Below are positions 36,012 through 48,308 of a stretch of DNA of 64,000 nt, piece by piece. How positions within the stretch are numbered: position 1 is the first letter of the stretch; each line of letters begins with the position of its first letter. The position numbers and the translations under genes were made by a program. Source of the stretch: Batkoa obscura (Eukaryota; Entomophthoromycota; Entomophthoromycetes; Entomophthorales; Batkoaceae); assembly GCA_030770535.1 (NCBI GenBank), contig JASVEC010000009.1, positions 682,001 through 746,000 on the forward strand, given 5' to 3'. The notes beneath the pieces are model-generated. The model was given only the letters and a program-made list of their open reading frames with translations. It ran no database searches and was not told where the DNA came from.

Positions 36012-36954
36012 TTATTTACCACATCGTTGGGTAGAAGTAGAATATGTATATAATGCATTTAAAAAGGTGACATGATAAATTTGTCCTTTAAAGGGATTAT
36101 GACTATATAAATAAAATGATCAATAAAAGTATCAATATTAATAACATTATTATTATTATAATATAATAATTAATTAATACTTACGTTATCTCTGCCATCC
36201 TTAATCTTAATGGTGGATAACCAATTAATTGTATGGGATTATAACTACTTATTACTAAATTTACTTCGGGAGTGTTGATATCTATTATAGAAATATTTTA
36301 ATTTAATTTAATTTAATTTATATAAAATATAATTAGTTAAATAATTAAATAAATAATTAAATAAATAATTAAATACTTACTTATTATTTTTTCTGTTGTT
36401 ATATTATATAGTTTCTCTTTATCATTTTGATTTATATTAACTTTTAAACTTTTTGTTATTAATTGAATATCTTTAACTGAATCATATTTATCAAACAATA
36501 TTAAATCTATAATAAAAAATTAATCAATATAAATCCACATTTCATTATGAATATTATCATTATAAATATTACCTATTTCCCCATCTTTTAAATTAATTTT
36601 CATCCATTTATCTTCTTTTAATTCACATTTATCTCCAAGCTTTATTTTTAATAATTTATAAACTTTTAACCAACTTAAATCTTGAATAAAGAAACTACAA
36701 TAGTTTAATTGATATTGAATACTCCATTTAATTACTTTAATAATTTCTTTAATTAATATGTTTTCTTCTTTAATATCTAATAGAATGGATATATGTGATG
36801 GTTTCTTTGTTAATTGTAATAGTTGGTCGGTTGACTGAGAGTAAAAGTAATCCTTTATTAAGGTATATAGTTTGAATGTAGTTAACTTGACTGTTTGATT
36901 TACTAAATAAATCCATTTCATTAAACTCCATAATACAAAATAAAAATATTTCAT
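36012..36954 (-). CDS. NUS1: dehydrodolichyl diphosphate synthase regulatory subunit Nus1/NgBR
   Basis: Non-catalytic cis-prenyltransferase-like subunit that activates Rer2/DHDDS to make dolichol. The first exon has an N-terminal membrane stretch (YFYFVLWSLMKWIYLV) and the degenerate UPP-synthase fold (KKPSHISILLDI, IIKVIKWSIQYQLNYCSFFI). An intron beginning GTAATA joins DGEI to DLILFDKYDS. The remaining exons give GYPPLRLRMAEITHNPFKGQ and end TYSTSTQRCGK, the C-terminal R-x-G-K motif that Nus1/NgBR contributes to the active site. This ending makes the identification firm despite poor overall conservation. A CTTT microsatellite (36952-36987) abuts the start codon. Confidence 0.85.
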
Positions 36955-36986
<32 letters not shown>

Positions 36987-36987
36987 T
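36952..36987. repeat. (CTTT)n microsatellite
   Basis: About eight CTTT units directly before the NUS1 start codon, so GAAA repeats in its leader on the sense strand. Confidence 0.85.
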
Positions 36988-38049
36988 TTGATAAAAAAAT
37001 TTAAAATTTGAAATTAAAATTTAATCACGGTTTTTTACTTCGAAAAACTAAGGACTGAGTGGTTATTGGACATTTTAAATTAACTGGAAGTTCTTTTTTA
37101 AATATAAAAACAAATATAAATTGAATCCTCATACTTAATAAAATTAGTTTTATATATCAAAAAGTAAACAAATTATATTAATATATATTTAAGTAGTCCT
37201 ATTTTAAACTATACAAAGTAATTCTAATTGAATTTTAATTCTAATTGATTTCTTACTCTCATTACTATCAATAACTATATCGGTAAGAGTAAAATATAAC
37301 AACAGTAATATTATTGTTTCTGTTTTTTTGATCAAGAATCTATTTTTATCTCTTAAAAAAATATACTAATTTTCCCATCAATCTCAATGAACTCATTGTT
37401 GTCATGAATTATAGTTAGAAGTATATGAAAATGGTATAATTATTAAACAAAGATAATAAAAAATTGAAATAATATCAGCAAAATAGGAATATCAATAATG
37501 TTAATGGCTTTTTAAGAAGAATAAATGAACTTACTAAATTTAGAAATCACATTTTAATACTTTCAAAAAAAAGTGGCAATTTGTTAATAAATTATTTAAT
37601 ATAAGAGAATTTTTTATCGATATATCATAGGTAGCGTTGTTGAAATGAATCTTGTATTAAAATTATTATAGTTACTTGTTTTTTATATTTATATTTATAT
37701 TTATATTTGATATACTATTTATTATATTAAATTAGTTTTATTTTTAATGTCTTGATATTATTCTTTTTTGTGAAAAGTATTGACTTAATAATAACAATAA
37801 TAATATAATAATGGAATAAATACATTCTATTAATTTATTTAATAAATTTATTCAACATGTATTTTACCCCTATAAGCTAATTGTCCAATATATCTATTGA
37901 TAAATTATTAAATAATTAATGAATCGTTAATATAATATAAAAAGGATCAAAAATAAAAGTAAGGAGAGTTGAGAACATAATAATACATTTTTATTTAATA
38001 AAAAAGGCGGTATTTAACAAAGTTGGAAATAGATAAAATGGACTGGGGA
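36988..38049. other. intergenic, AT-rich
   Basis: Contains a TTTATA-type simple repeat at about 37682-37710. No exons recognised. Confidence 0.5.
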
Positions 38050-38712
38050 TTAATAAATTTTATAGAGCTTATAGTTAGCTTCGTCCAAGATAATCATATA
38101 TCCTAAGCTCATAAAGTCAGACCAAAAAATAGCCTTATATTGAAACGATAAAAAATTATACCATAATTTCAGTGCTAAATTAATCAATGGTATCATAACA
38201 ACAGAAGACACTAACATAACTGTATTTAATTTAAGAAGCGGCATAAATACAATTGGAAATATTAATTGATAAAAAGTATAATATTTACTTATCTTATTTT
38301 TTTCCCAGATAACAATGGAGTTGATATTTCTATATACCAATTGGAAGATATACCAAGATAAAACAGGTAAATAAACGTTTAATGTGGAATGATATAAGCT
38401 GGGTTTCAATAACAAATGTGACCAAAATTTGAGGAATATACTTGCGTTAACGATAGGTTGAATATAAATAATAAGAGAAATCAATAACGATTTAAAATTG
38501 AAGATTAAAAATAAAAAATAAAGTGAGTAAAAGATATTAGCAAGTAAATAACTAGAAGATAAAAAATATTCTGTTTTAAATAAAGCATATTTAAACATGC
38601 AATAATTCATAATCAATAGTAAGGATACATGAATTAGTACATTAAAACGACCATTCTTAATTCTTATTTTACCAGATAATTGTTCGTCAACTTGCTCGTT
38701 CCATTGCTTCAT
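38050..38712 (-). CDS. multi-span membrane protein, unknown
   Basis: Intronless frame of 220 aa with a short polar N terminus (MKQWNEQVDEQLSGKIRIK) followed by about five or six hydrophobic segments (around residues 24-45, 50-72, 75-95, 108-128, 148-170, 170-188). The tail ends SLGYMIILDEANYKLYKIY. I recognise no family. The topology suggests an ER or Golgi protein. It sits upstream of NUS1 and ALG7 on the same strand, but 1.1 kb away, so a link to the dolichol pathway is only a guess. Confidence 0.6.
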   Translation of the reverse strand: MKQWNEQVDEQLSGKIRIKNGRFNVLIHVSLLLIMNYCMFKYALFKTEYFLSSSYLLANIFYSLYFLFLIFNFKSLLISLIIYIQPIVNASIFLKFWSHLLLKPSLYHSTLNVYLPVLSWYIFQLVYRNINSIVIWEKNKISKYYTFYQLIFPIVFMPLLKLNTVMLVSSVVMIPLINLALKLWYNFLSFQYKAIFWSDFMSLGYMIILDEANYKLYKIY

Positions 38713-40630
38713 TTCTTAAATTTTATAATCAAAAACAAAGCTTTCAATTCTATTTTGTTATTGAATTTATGGATCTCGTTAGAACATGTGCTTTTGAAAC
38801 CCCCTAATTTTGATTATTTTTTGAACTTATCCCTGATTTTTGTTGATATTAAAACCAATAATTAATGGACTGACAGGGGTTTTATTGGTAAGTATATTGA
38901 AGCTTGTTTTTTTGGTTCAAATTACTTAACCATAATAGAGTTCAAATGTACATTATTGGTTCTCATTGATTACAAAAATAGATAATTTGATAGTTAACAG
39001 GTTAATGAAATAACGTAATTGCATTAAGTAGTTTTGTGATCTATATTTATTTATTAAGAGACCTTAATTTATATTTCGAGCTAACAATATTTTAAAACAA
39101 AAAAGTAGCCATTTATTATACTAAATATAGTTTAGCTTTTAACATTCTATCATATTAAAATAATAAAGATTATGTTAAGGAATATTAAAATAAAGAAAAT
39201 TCAAAGAATAAAATATATTTTTAGATATTTTAGTTTGAAGTTCACATGATTTGATACGATTGTTTTTTGGCTTCATATTTTATTCAAGTTCAATTACTTT
39301 AGGGGAGAAACAATCTGTGACTTAGATTATAATTGATTCATTTTTTTTAAAACATTTTATTTGGTCTAAGGTAGCCGCATAAGTGAAGAATTATTGGTTT
39401 AAAAATTGGGCAATATTAATTGAATTTTTTGATCTTTGCCCAAAATTTTGATGTGACAATGTAAGTAAAATATTATCTACTTCGGCTAATTTATTTCTAT
39501 AAAATGAGTTTAAATGCTCGGTTAGATTACAACTTTATATTGATATTGTAATTGTTATTTTAAGAATATGATATAAAATTTAATCTTTATTCTTATATTC
39601 TTTATCATTTTTATCATTCTTATCATTTATTGATATTAGGCAACAGGAATGTTAATAATCGATGATTAAAATATTATAAATAATTTAAGAAGTTATTAAA
39701 ATACTTTTTCTGTAGTAATGTTAATATTAGTGATTCCACTATTACCTCAAAACAATCTAACTAGATTACATATAAAGATAGATAAATAAAACTAGAATTA
39801 AGTTATTACAGAAGTTTATTAAATGTTGAACTGAACATTTAACTTTTCCATCTACTAAATTTAATTATCATTTTTTCTATTTTATATCCAACTAAATACA
39901 AAATTCAAATGCCCAACTCTACATTTAGTAAGATTTCATTATTTTTATTAATTGTTAGATTTAATGGCATACTACTTTTTTAGTGTTATGTCGTTTATTA
40001 TCTTTTAAAGAACCTTGAAATAATGAATCGAGGATTTCAAGTTTACTATCTATAAGAGAAAGTTAAAATATGGTTTGATGCTGAAGAGGGATGTGTATAT
40101 TTTTTACTATCAAAAAATCCACATTCAACACTCACAGAACAGTAGTTTAAAATGAAATAAAAGTTAAGAGTTTTATTAAACTTATTGACTCATATAAACA
40201 TTGAGAAGATAATTTAAAGAATATAAACTAACAACCTATTGTTAACCATTGATTTGATAAATAATAAGTTTTATCTAATCAAAAAAAACATTAAGAATAA
40301 AATCAATAAAGTGACTGCTGAAAAATATAATAGATAATCAAAACTTAAATTTGATTGGCTAATTTCAAATTAAAGATAATGAGTCATTAAAAAAGTTATC
40401 CAGCTGATGGATATACCTGAAAATAAGAGCATAAAACAAATACGAATAAATGTATTTGATTGGACTGAAAGAGAATTACATGTCTAAGATGACATAAACG
40501 ACATATGAGTCAAAGTTAACAAGTAAAAAAAATAGTATATAAAGAACTTAATATTGATGAGAAAATGTTTTTTATATCAAAAATAATATAACTTTTTATT
40601 ATTTAAACTTTATAATTAAATATATATAAA
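38713..40630. other. intergenic, AT-rich
   Basis: 1.9 kb with no supported exon, RNA gene or hairpin repeat. The ILV5 promoter lies at its right end. Confidence 0.5.
40536..40543 (+). promoter_or_regulatory. TATA box
   Basis: TATATAAA, 88 bp upstream of the ILV5 start codon. Confidence 0.5.
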
Positions 40631-41973
40631 ATGAGACGCAACCTTTTAAATACTGCACGTACCTTCTCCAACCTTGGATCTCATTGCAAAATCAATGGAC
40701 TTAATGTCATGGCCAAAAAGAATTTATTATCTACATCTTATCTCGTTCCTTCCACTTTGGTAAGTAGCTTTTATTATAGTTTATTAAATATTAATTACTA
40801 ATTATTATAGAATATAAAACGTGGGTTTAAAACTTTGGATTTTGGTGGATCAAAAGAAAATGTTTGGGAAAGAAGTGATTACCCAGCTCAAAAATTAAAG
40901 GAAATATTTAAAGACGATACAATTGCAGTTATCGGATATGGACCACAAGGTCGTGGCCAAGGTTTAAATTTAAAAGATAATCAATTGAATGTGATTGTTG
41001 GTGTAAGAAAAGATGGTAGAAGTTGGAAGAAAGCTGTAGAAGATGGATGGGTAAGGTCAATTAATTATAAAATAGAACTACAGTCTAATATTAATTTAAG
41101 GTTGAAGGTAAAAATTTATTCCCTATTGAAGAAGCTTGCTCAAAGGGTACTGTTATCTTAAATTTACTTTCCGATGCTTCTCAAAAAGATTTATGGCCAA
41201 CAATGAAAAAACATCTTACTAAAGGTAAAACTTTATGCTTTAGTCATGGCTTTTCCGTTGTTTATAAAGAGGATACCAATGTTATTCCACCAAAAGATAT
41301 CGATGTTATTTTAGTAGCACCTAAAGGGTAAGTTAATTATATTTATAGTTTTACTAAAATATTAATATTAATGTTTAGCTCTGGCTTAACTGTACGTAAT
41401 TTATTCTTAGAAGGTCGAGGTATTAATTCTTCCGTTGCTGTTTGGCAAGATCATTCTGGAAATGCAAAGGAACGTACCTTAGCCTTAGCTGTTGGCGTTG
41501 GTAGTGGTTATTTATATGAAACTGATTTCAAGAAGGAAGTTTATTCTGACTTGACTGGTGAACGTGGTATCCTTATGGGTGGTATTTATGGAGCCTTCCT
41601 TGCTCAATATGAGGTATTAAGAGAAAAGGGTCATTCACCATCCGAAGCTTTCAATGAAACTGTTGAAGAAGCCACACAATCTCTTTACCCACTTATTGGA
41701 GCTAAAGGTATGGATTGGATGTTTGGAAATTGTTCTACTACTGCCCAAAGAGGAGCTTTAGATTGGTATCCTAAATTTCATAAAGCATTGAAGCCAGTAT
41801 TCCAAGAATTATATAATGAAGTCGAAAATGGCAATGAAACTAGGAGATCTTTAGATAAAAATTCACAATCGGATTATCGTGAAAAACTTGAAGAAGAACT
41901 GGATCAAATCCGTGAACATGAAATGTGGAAAGCTGGTAAAACTGTAAGATCTCTTAGACCAGAAAATAATTAA
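40631..41973 (+). CDS. ILV5: acetohydroxyacid reductoisomerase (KARI), mitochondrial
   Basis: Second step of valine/isoleucine synthesis, NADPH-dependent, in mitochondria. The first exon is a basic, Ser/Thr-rich presequence (MRRNLLNTARTFSN). After an intron the Rossmann part has the dinucleotide loop GYGPQGRGQG, where most fungal enzymes have GYGSQGHGQG, followed by NVIVGVRKDGRSW and DVILVAPKGSGLTVRNLF. The knotted C-terminal domain has DLTGERGILMGGIYGAFLAQ, HSPSEAFNETVEEATQSLYP and STTAQRGALDWYPKF, ending LRPENN. The active-site Asp and Glu residues are present. Three introns. It is the fungal short class I form. Confidence 0.96.
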
Positions 41974-42364
41974 GCTGCATTTGATGTTTTGAACTCTATA
42001 AAATTTAAATAAAATATTTTATTAGCTATAAAATAAAGTGTTTTTATTTTTAATTTATTTTAACCTTTTAACATGGACATAATAGCAACGATAAGTATCA
42101 ATTATTTATAAGGTTAGTTAATTATCGGGAAATCTGTATACATTTATTAACGATATGATTATTCAAACTATAGTACAAGTTATTTAAATACTTTAAAGCT
42201 ACAACACTACCTTTTTTTATGCTTTAAACTAAAGACAAGAGGAGCAAATATTTAATTTAGTATCAGTTATAGTTTATATAGAATACTATTTAAAAATAAA
42301 ATAAAATAAAATAAAATAAAATAAAAACAAACAAAGTATCAAATTTCTCCTACTATAACTTAAT
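41974..42364. other. intergenic
   Basis: ILV5 3' flank; an AAAAT simple repeat at about 42293-42326. Confidence 0.5.
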
Positions 42365-42538
42365 TTAATTTAATTTATTTAATTGCTGCTCTTCTTCCTT
42401 GTCCACCTTAGCTAAGCTATCAACAAAGATTCTAGCTAAATACCTTTTCAAATACAATTCTCTGCCTTTGACTTCATCAAAATATCTTTTACATACAGGT
42501 TTTCCTACTTCCTCTAAGTTTCTTATTATAGCACTACA
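42365..42538 (-). CDS. orphan 3' exon, gene fragment
   Basis: 58 codons ending in TAA, preceded by a good acceptor (TTTTTTGCTGTAG). The charged helical sequence includes EEVGKPVCKRYFDEVKGREL and RYLARIFVDSLAKVDKEEEQ. Codon use is clearly coding, yet no upstream exon is visible on this strand in the very AT-rich 1.4 kb that follows. Either the intron is unusually long or the rest of the gene was lost. Family not recognised. Confidence 0.4.
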   Translation of the reverse strand, partial: CSAIIRNLEEVGKPVCKRYFDEVKGRELYLKRYLARIFVDSLAKVDKEEEQQLNKLN

Positions 42539-43125
42539 CTACAGCAAAAAACATTACTAAATTAAGACTAATGTAATAGCTTTTAGTAATAAATAATAAT
42601 TTAAATAATATAGATTTGTATATAAGAAATTTTTAAAAATAGCATTATTAAGTTGAAACAAGCATCACTATAGCAGCTAAATATTATTAATTTAGTACAC
42701 ATGCAGTTTTTAGTATTATAATATTACTTTAATAATTTAAATTTAACTTTTTTTTAAATATTAATAAATATTGTTAATGATTATATTATTTTTTTAAAAT
42801 TTTAAACAAAACATCCAGTAATTTTATATTAAGTTATTTAAAATATTTCAGTATAAATATATATATATATATAGTTATTAATTTTTAGTTATAACAGTAG
42901 GTTTTTTTTAATTATAAAAATAAAAGTATTTTAACATAATTTTTTTAATAATGTTGCAACTAATAATTAGTTATTTTTCAATATGTATGAATTTATACTA
43001 AAACATTTTAAATAATTTAATATAAAATTTTTGAAATAATTTTTAATATGTAAATTTTTAAATTAATAAATTTCAAACTTATTAATATTATTTATAAAAT
43101 TAAAACTTACAACTTTTTATATAAA

Positions 43126-43233
43126 TATATGTGGGTGTTTTTTTTGATTTCATCACTTTTTCTATTTTTCAAGCGCTATTTGAGTAGAATAATTGTTAGT
43201 AAAATTTTTAACTAAAAAAATACATCCCCATAT
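43126..43233 (-). repeat. ~105-bp hairpin repeat, copy 4
   Basis: TATATGTGGGTGTTTTTTTT at left, TACATCCCCATAT at right, core AAGCGCTATTTGAGT. Same orientation as copy 5. Confidence 0.85.
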
Positions 43234-43330
43234 TTTATATTTTAATTTTACATGTTTTTTTTGTATTTAATTTTATTAGTTTATTATGTAAAGTTTAAAC
43301 ATAATAATTATAAATTTTAAATACAATAGT

Positions 43331-43446
43331 TAGGGATGTTTTTTTTTGTTTTATCGCTTTTTCTATTTTTTAAGCACTATTTGAGTGGAAAGGCTATCAG
43401 TAAAACTCTTAAACAAAAAAGTACATCCCTATTTACATCCCTATTA
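43331..43446 (-). repeat. ~105-bp hairpin repeat, copy 5
   Basis: TAGGGATGTTTTTTTTTG at left, core AAGCACTATTTGAGTGGAAA. The right end ACATCCCTATT is present twice in tandem. Confidence 0.8.
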
Positions 43447-43977
43447 TAACTTTATTATAATCTGATTTGAGGTAATTCTTAAAGCTGATTATTTTTTTGA
43501 TTGATTTTTTAAAACCTGATCCTTTAATTTTAGTTATATTTTACTATTGAATGAATAGTTAAGTTAAAATAGAGCTGCAACAGTTGTATTGTTTTTAAAG
43601 CACAGATTTAATCTTTTAAAATCCTGCTTTTGTTATTTAGGTAAAATTTCACACTGTTGCTTTTATACTTAATTACTAGGGTTGTACCCCAAACTGCTAT
43701 AATCGATTTTTCATCCTACTATTAACTTCGTTATTAATTACGAAAAATAAATAAAGTGTTTTGTACTTTCAAGGTTTATAAAAAAACTCGATTTTTTAGA
43801 TAAATGAAGTAAAAATAAGTGCAGATTTTTCTAATTAAATTTGAAAAGCTAAGGAAACAATCTTCACCAATTGATTTTGATAATTTTAAATTAGTCATTA
43901 ATAGGGACTAAAAAACAGTTCTGATTATAAACTTAGCATTTAGTGTTTTTTTCTTAGTCTTTTTATAATAATTTAAA

Positions 43978-45117
43978 ATGAGTTGGTAATATAAGTAAAT
44001 ATAACAATGTATATGTAATTAATACTTAACTAGGTCAGGTTTTGTAAAGAGCATCAATCGTGCTGGTACCACTGTAAGTAAATTAACAAATATGTAAAAA
44101 GGGATACTAATTGAAAGCTTAGTTAATGCAAAAAGCTGGAGCGGTTGAAAAAACGGTAATATCATAGATAATGAAATAGATAAATGTAATATTAAATGAA
44201 AATTAGGTTGATGAAGAGTTTGAAGAAGAAAAGAGAAGATTCAAAAGGTAGCTAGCAGTTAGAGAAAAAATGAAAATGAAAAGAACTAATTATGATTTAT
44301 AGTTTGGAATCCAACTTAGATAAATTACATACTGAAACTAGAGGCTATCTTGATTCAATTACTGGTAACCCAAAAACTCAATTAAATGTTCAAAATAGTT
44401 AACAAGTTAATAGCATTAACAAATTCACAACGTCGTATAGCGGAGTTGATCAGTATTGCAATGGTAGATCAACCACAACAACAGCAAAGTGCAGAGAAGT
44501 ATAATCAAGTGATACAAAATTTAGAGAATGAAGCATTAGTAGAACTAGTAATTAATAAAGAAGTAACTAAATCAATAATTTAACTTTTTTAAATAGGAAA
44601 CAAATGTAAGAAGCACCAACTTAGATCCATTAGGAAGGATGATAGCTCATTTTCCAATGATTAATGATACGATTAAAAGAAGACAAAATAAATTGTTGGA
44701 TTTTGATGCTGCTCGTACGAAGGCTCATAAATTATTGCAAAAACCCAGTGAAGATCCGATCAAGGTTTCAAAGGTAAACTTAAATTTATAGAATCAAACG
44801 ATAGAATAAAATTCCGTTATTTATTAAAAAAATAGGCAGAAATAGCCGCTAAAGAAGCACAGGAAGTTTATGAAGCTATTAATAATCAATTAATCACTGA
44901 AATACCCCGTTTAGTGGATTCTAGATTGGACTTGTTAGATCCCTCATTTGAAGCTTTGGTTAAATCTCAGTTACAATATGCTGCCCAAGCTTCAGAGACT
45001 TTTGATAACATTCATACATTTTTACCTGGGGCTAATAAAGCACCTAATCAATTAGATGCCGATATTGAGGATATTCTTTTGCAAATGAGGGATCTTACCA
45101 TCTGCGGTTTAGTTTAA
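43978..45117 (+). CDS. RVS161: BAR-domain protein, Rvs161/Hob3 (BIN3) type
   Basis: Membrane-curving protein of endocytosis and actin patches. Read across several introns it begins MSWSGFVKSINRAGTT, like Rvs161/Hob3. It continues GAVEKTVDEEFEEEKRRFK, then DKLHTETRGYLDSI and TNSQRRIAELISIAM, then LDPLGRMIAHFPMINDTIKR. The last part reads RRQNKLLDFDAARTKAHKLL, DSRLDLLDPSFEALVKSQLQ and ends MRDLTICGLV. There is no SH3 domain, so it matches Rvs161 rather than Rvs167. A 17-bp unit (TTTAAAATACAAATTAG) is duplicated just after the stop. Confidence 0.92.
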
Positions 45118-46399
45118 AATACAAATTAGTTTAAAATACAAATTAGTTTTATTATTAAATGGGATGGTTTTATTATGGACTTTGAATTGTTTTTGTTATG
45201 TATGATAAGTCTTATTTTACATTTATTTAGATTTTAAGCAGCTTAAAATTATTTACACTTTAAGTAGATGATAGATTAAATTATGAAAAAGGATTATATA
45301 TAAAGTTAGTAAGTAGTAGATACTAATTAGGTAAGATGAAATCACTGTTTCACAAACAATAAGTATAAAGCTTTAAAGGTAGTAAAGTTTTAAAAAAAGT
45401 GAATATAATAATATCCGAAATTGATTTAATTTTTAAATAAATTTATTTTTAAATTATAATTTTTAGACCATGTTTATTAGAAGGTTTGTACAGAAAAAAC
45501 CATATAATTTTGTCTAATGTTATGGATAATCTTTAGTTTAATTGTTTTGTATAAATTCTAGTTATTAAATATTAATTGCTTTTAAAGCTAAAAATTATGT
45601 TTTGTATTGAAATTAATTAATAAAAACGATTATTAAAAAAACCTAATTTTAATAATAGTAAAACAATAATGATAAAATATAATAATAATAATAGGAAAGA
45701 AAAAATAATATATCCTAACTCTAATAAAATTGAAAGTATAAAAAAAGGTGATAGGGCGATTTTATTGATGATTATCGTTAATTGCTATAATTTTTATATC
45801 ATATATAATAGTTCATTTAGTAAAAAGGATTTCTATCTATTACTATTAATAGTAGATGGAAGTACAATGCCAATAAATTAAAGTATATAAATATTTTGTA
45901 ACCAAGCACTAAGCTTTGTATTTTTTTCCATGTTTGAATATTTTTTACATTATAGTTATAGTTACTTAAAACCCGTCATAGAACTCCCTTCTCCCTGTAT
46001 ATTGAAGTTTATTGCTATTGTTAGTATATAAAACATCATTTTGACGATCAATAATACATTAGAGTTATTCAATTATTATCGAACTTCAACCATAATATAC
46101 ATAAGTTGCATTATCTCTATTTGTAAAATCATACATTTATAATTTTATAAAAATATGTCAAAGTTCTAAATAGACTTTATTTTAAAAAGTTGTTTTAAAA
46201 TAAGATTTTAATAAAGAATAAAAGTATGAAAATGAAATAATATGTACAAAATGAAATTGATTGGCCGACTACTGATAATCACATTGAAAGTATCTATTTT
46301 TTTATAATAGTTCGGGTTTAATAGCACTTGAAATGACGTATCAAAAGCAAACTAATAAAAACTGTCAATCTTAACATTGTTTTATAAGAAATAAAAAAA
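45118..46399. other. intergenic
   Basis: No supported gene. A 70-codon frame at 45669-45881 is Asn/Ile/Lys-rich and unconvincing. Confidence 0.5.
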
Positions 46400-47843
46400 A
46401 TGAACAACCAACAACACAAATTATGTATGATTCCAGGTAATTAAATTCAACTTACTCAATGTTATAAGTGAATAAAACGATCTATAGGACCCATTGAATT
46501 CCATGAAGATGTACTGAGTGCCATGAGTGTGAAATCAACTTCTCATGTAGCCCCAGATTTTATTGAAATCTTTGGGGATTCTTTAGAAAAGTTAAGAAAA
46601 GTATTCTTAAGCTCTGATGCTCAGCCATTTATCTTATCAGGATCTGGAGTTTTAGGCTGGGATACAGTTGCAAGTAACTTATTAGAAAAAGATGATAAAG
46701 TATTAGTTTTATCCACCGGAGTTTTTGGTGATAGATTTGCAGAATGGTAAAAAGCTATAAATAAGTTTAAAATTAGTTAATCATAGATTTAGTTTAGAAA
46801 CTTATGGTGCCAAGGCTACTAAATTAAGCTCAAAATTGGGCGATAAACATAAACTTAGTGACATTGAAAATGAGTTGAAAAAACAAGACTACAAAATGGT
46901 CACTATCACTCAAGTAGATACCTCTACTGGTGTGTTATCAGATGTAAAAGGGATTTCTAGTTTAGTACATTCTATCTTACCAGAAGCTTTAATTGTTGTT
47001 GATGGTGTTTGTTCTGCAGCAGCTGAAGAGTTAAGGTTTGATGAATGGGGTATCGATGTAATTCATACCGCATCACAAAAAGCAATTGGTGTCCCACCAG
47101 GTTTATGTATCTTCATGATTTCAAAGAAAGGAATTGTAAGTTCAAATTAATTATTTTTTTAGTTTTGCTAATATTTTATAGAAAAGATTTGAATCTCGTA
47201 AAACCCCAGTACCAAATTATTATTGTAATTTAAAGAGTTGGATTCCAAGTAATTTTTATTAACTTTTTTGTGTACTTTGATTCATTTGATTTGTAAAGTT
47301 ATGAATGCTTATGAGGCACGTAAGCCCAGCTATTTTGGTACTCCAGCAGTACAATTAATTAATGCTCTCAATGTGTCCTTAACTCAAATATTGGGTCATG
47401 GTATGGAAAAGGTATTTGAAACTCACCGCAAAGTAGCTAAAGAGTTCCGTAGCAAAATCAAAGCTTTAGGGTTAAAAACCGTAAGTTTCATTCGTGCTAA
47501 TAATATTCAGGTATTAACACAGTTTAAAGGTCACTGAAAGCGACGATTGTGCAGCAAATACAATGACAACTATTTATTATCCAGAAGGTATTCAAGGTCA
47601 AGAATTACTCAAAGCAATCTCATCTGATGGCGTAGTATTAGCTGGTGGTTTGCACCCTGCTATTTCTACTAAGTATTTCCGTATTGGGTAAGACTTACTT
47701 TCATTTTTTAAAATTAATAATAATAATAATGAAATAGACATATGGGATTAAGTGCTTTAGATGCCTCTCGTGGACATGTAGATAAAGTTTTTGAGGTTTT
47801 GAATAGCTCTTTATCTAAATTAGGTTTCCAAAGTAACCATTAA
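46400..47843 (+). CDS. AGX1: alanine:glyoxylate aminotransferase
   Basis: Class V PLP enzyme converting glyoxylate and alanine to glycine and pyruvate. Exons give MNNQQHKLCMIPGPIEFHED, PFILSGSGVLGWDTVASNLL, STGVFGDRFAEW, LIVVDGVCSAAAEELRFDEW and the PLP-lysine segment TASQKAIGVPPGL. They continue RKPSYFGTPAVQLINALNVS and YFRIGHMGLSALDASRGHVD. The lysine after SQ forms the Schiff base; the Asp of VVDGV contacts the pyridine ring. It ends GFQSNH, so there is no SKL-type peroxisomal signal and no evident presequence. Probably cytosolic. Length is normal for the family. Confidence 0.94.
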
Positions 47844-48308
47844 ATTAAATATACTATTAAAGTTAAGTTGATTTATTGTAGTTTAGGTTTTTTAAGTAAA
47901 CTTTAAAGTTTTGATTAAAGAATTATTTGTATTATTAAGGTGTTATTTTTGTATAAAAATTAATTTTATTAATAATTGATTTAAAGCAATAATTTTTTAG
48001 TATTCAATATATTTACTACATGTAACATAATCAGACTTGGATAAAATAATATATATTAAAAAATAACCCTAACATTACTAATGAACACTAATAGTATTGG
48101 CTTTCATTTTGATTGATTGTGTTATTAAATTTTATGAAGATGTATCAAATTAGTAATAAAATTAAATTACTTGATTAAAACGTTTTCTGTAAATTCATAT
48201 TTATTTACTAAATAATATAAACATAATTGAATAAAATATTATACATCGGAAAAACTAATATTGTTGATAAATGCTAATAATATTAGTTACAATTTCACAC
48301 TTGATCCT
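47844..48308. other. intergenic between convergent genes
   Basis: 3' flanks of AGX1 and of the four-repeat secreted gene. Nothing else seen. Confidence 0.5.

Larger units (their letters stand above)
42539..43977. other. intergenic, very AT-rich, two hairpin repeats
   Basis: Contains hairpin repeat copies 4 and 5 and a (TA)n run near 42855-42872. No exon recognised. Confidence 0.5.

Noticed and set aside
45669-45881. 70-codon plus-strand frame starting at ATG
   Set aside because: Low-complexity Asn/Lys/Ile composition, no motif and no flanking exons; expected by chance in AT-rich DNA.
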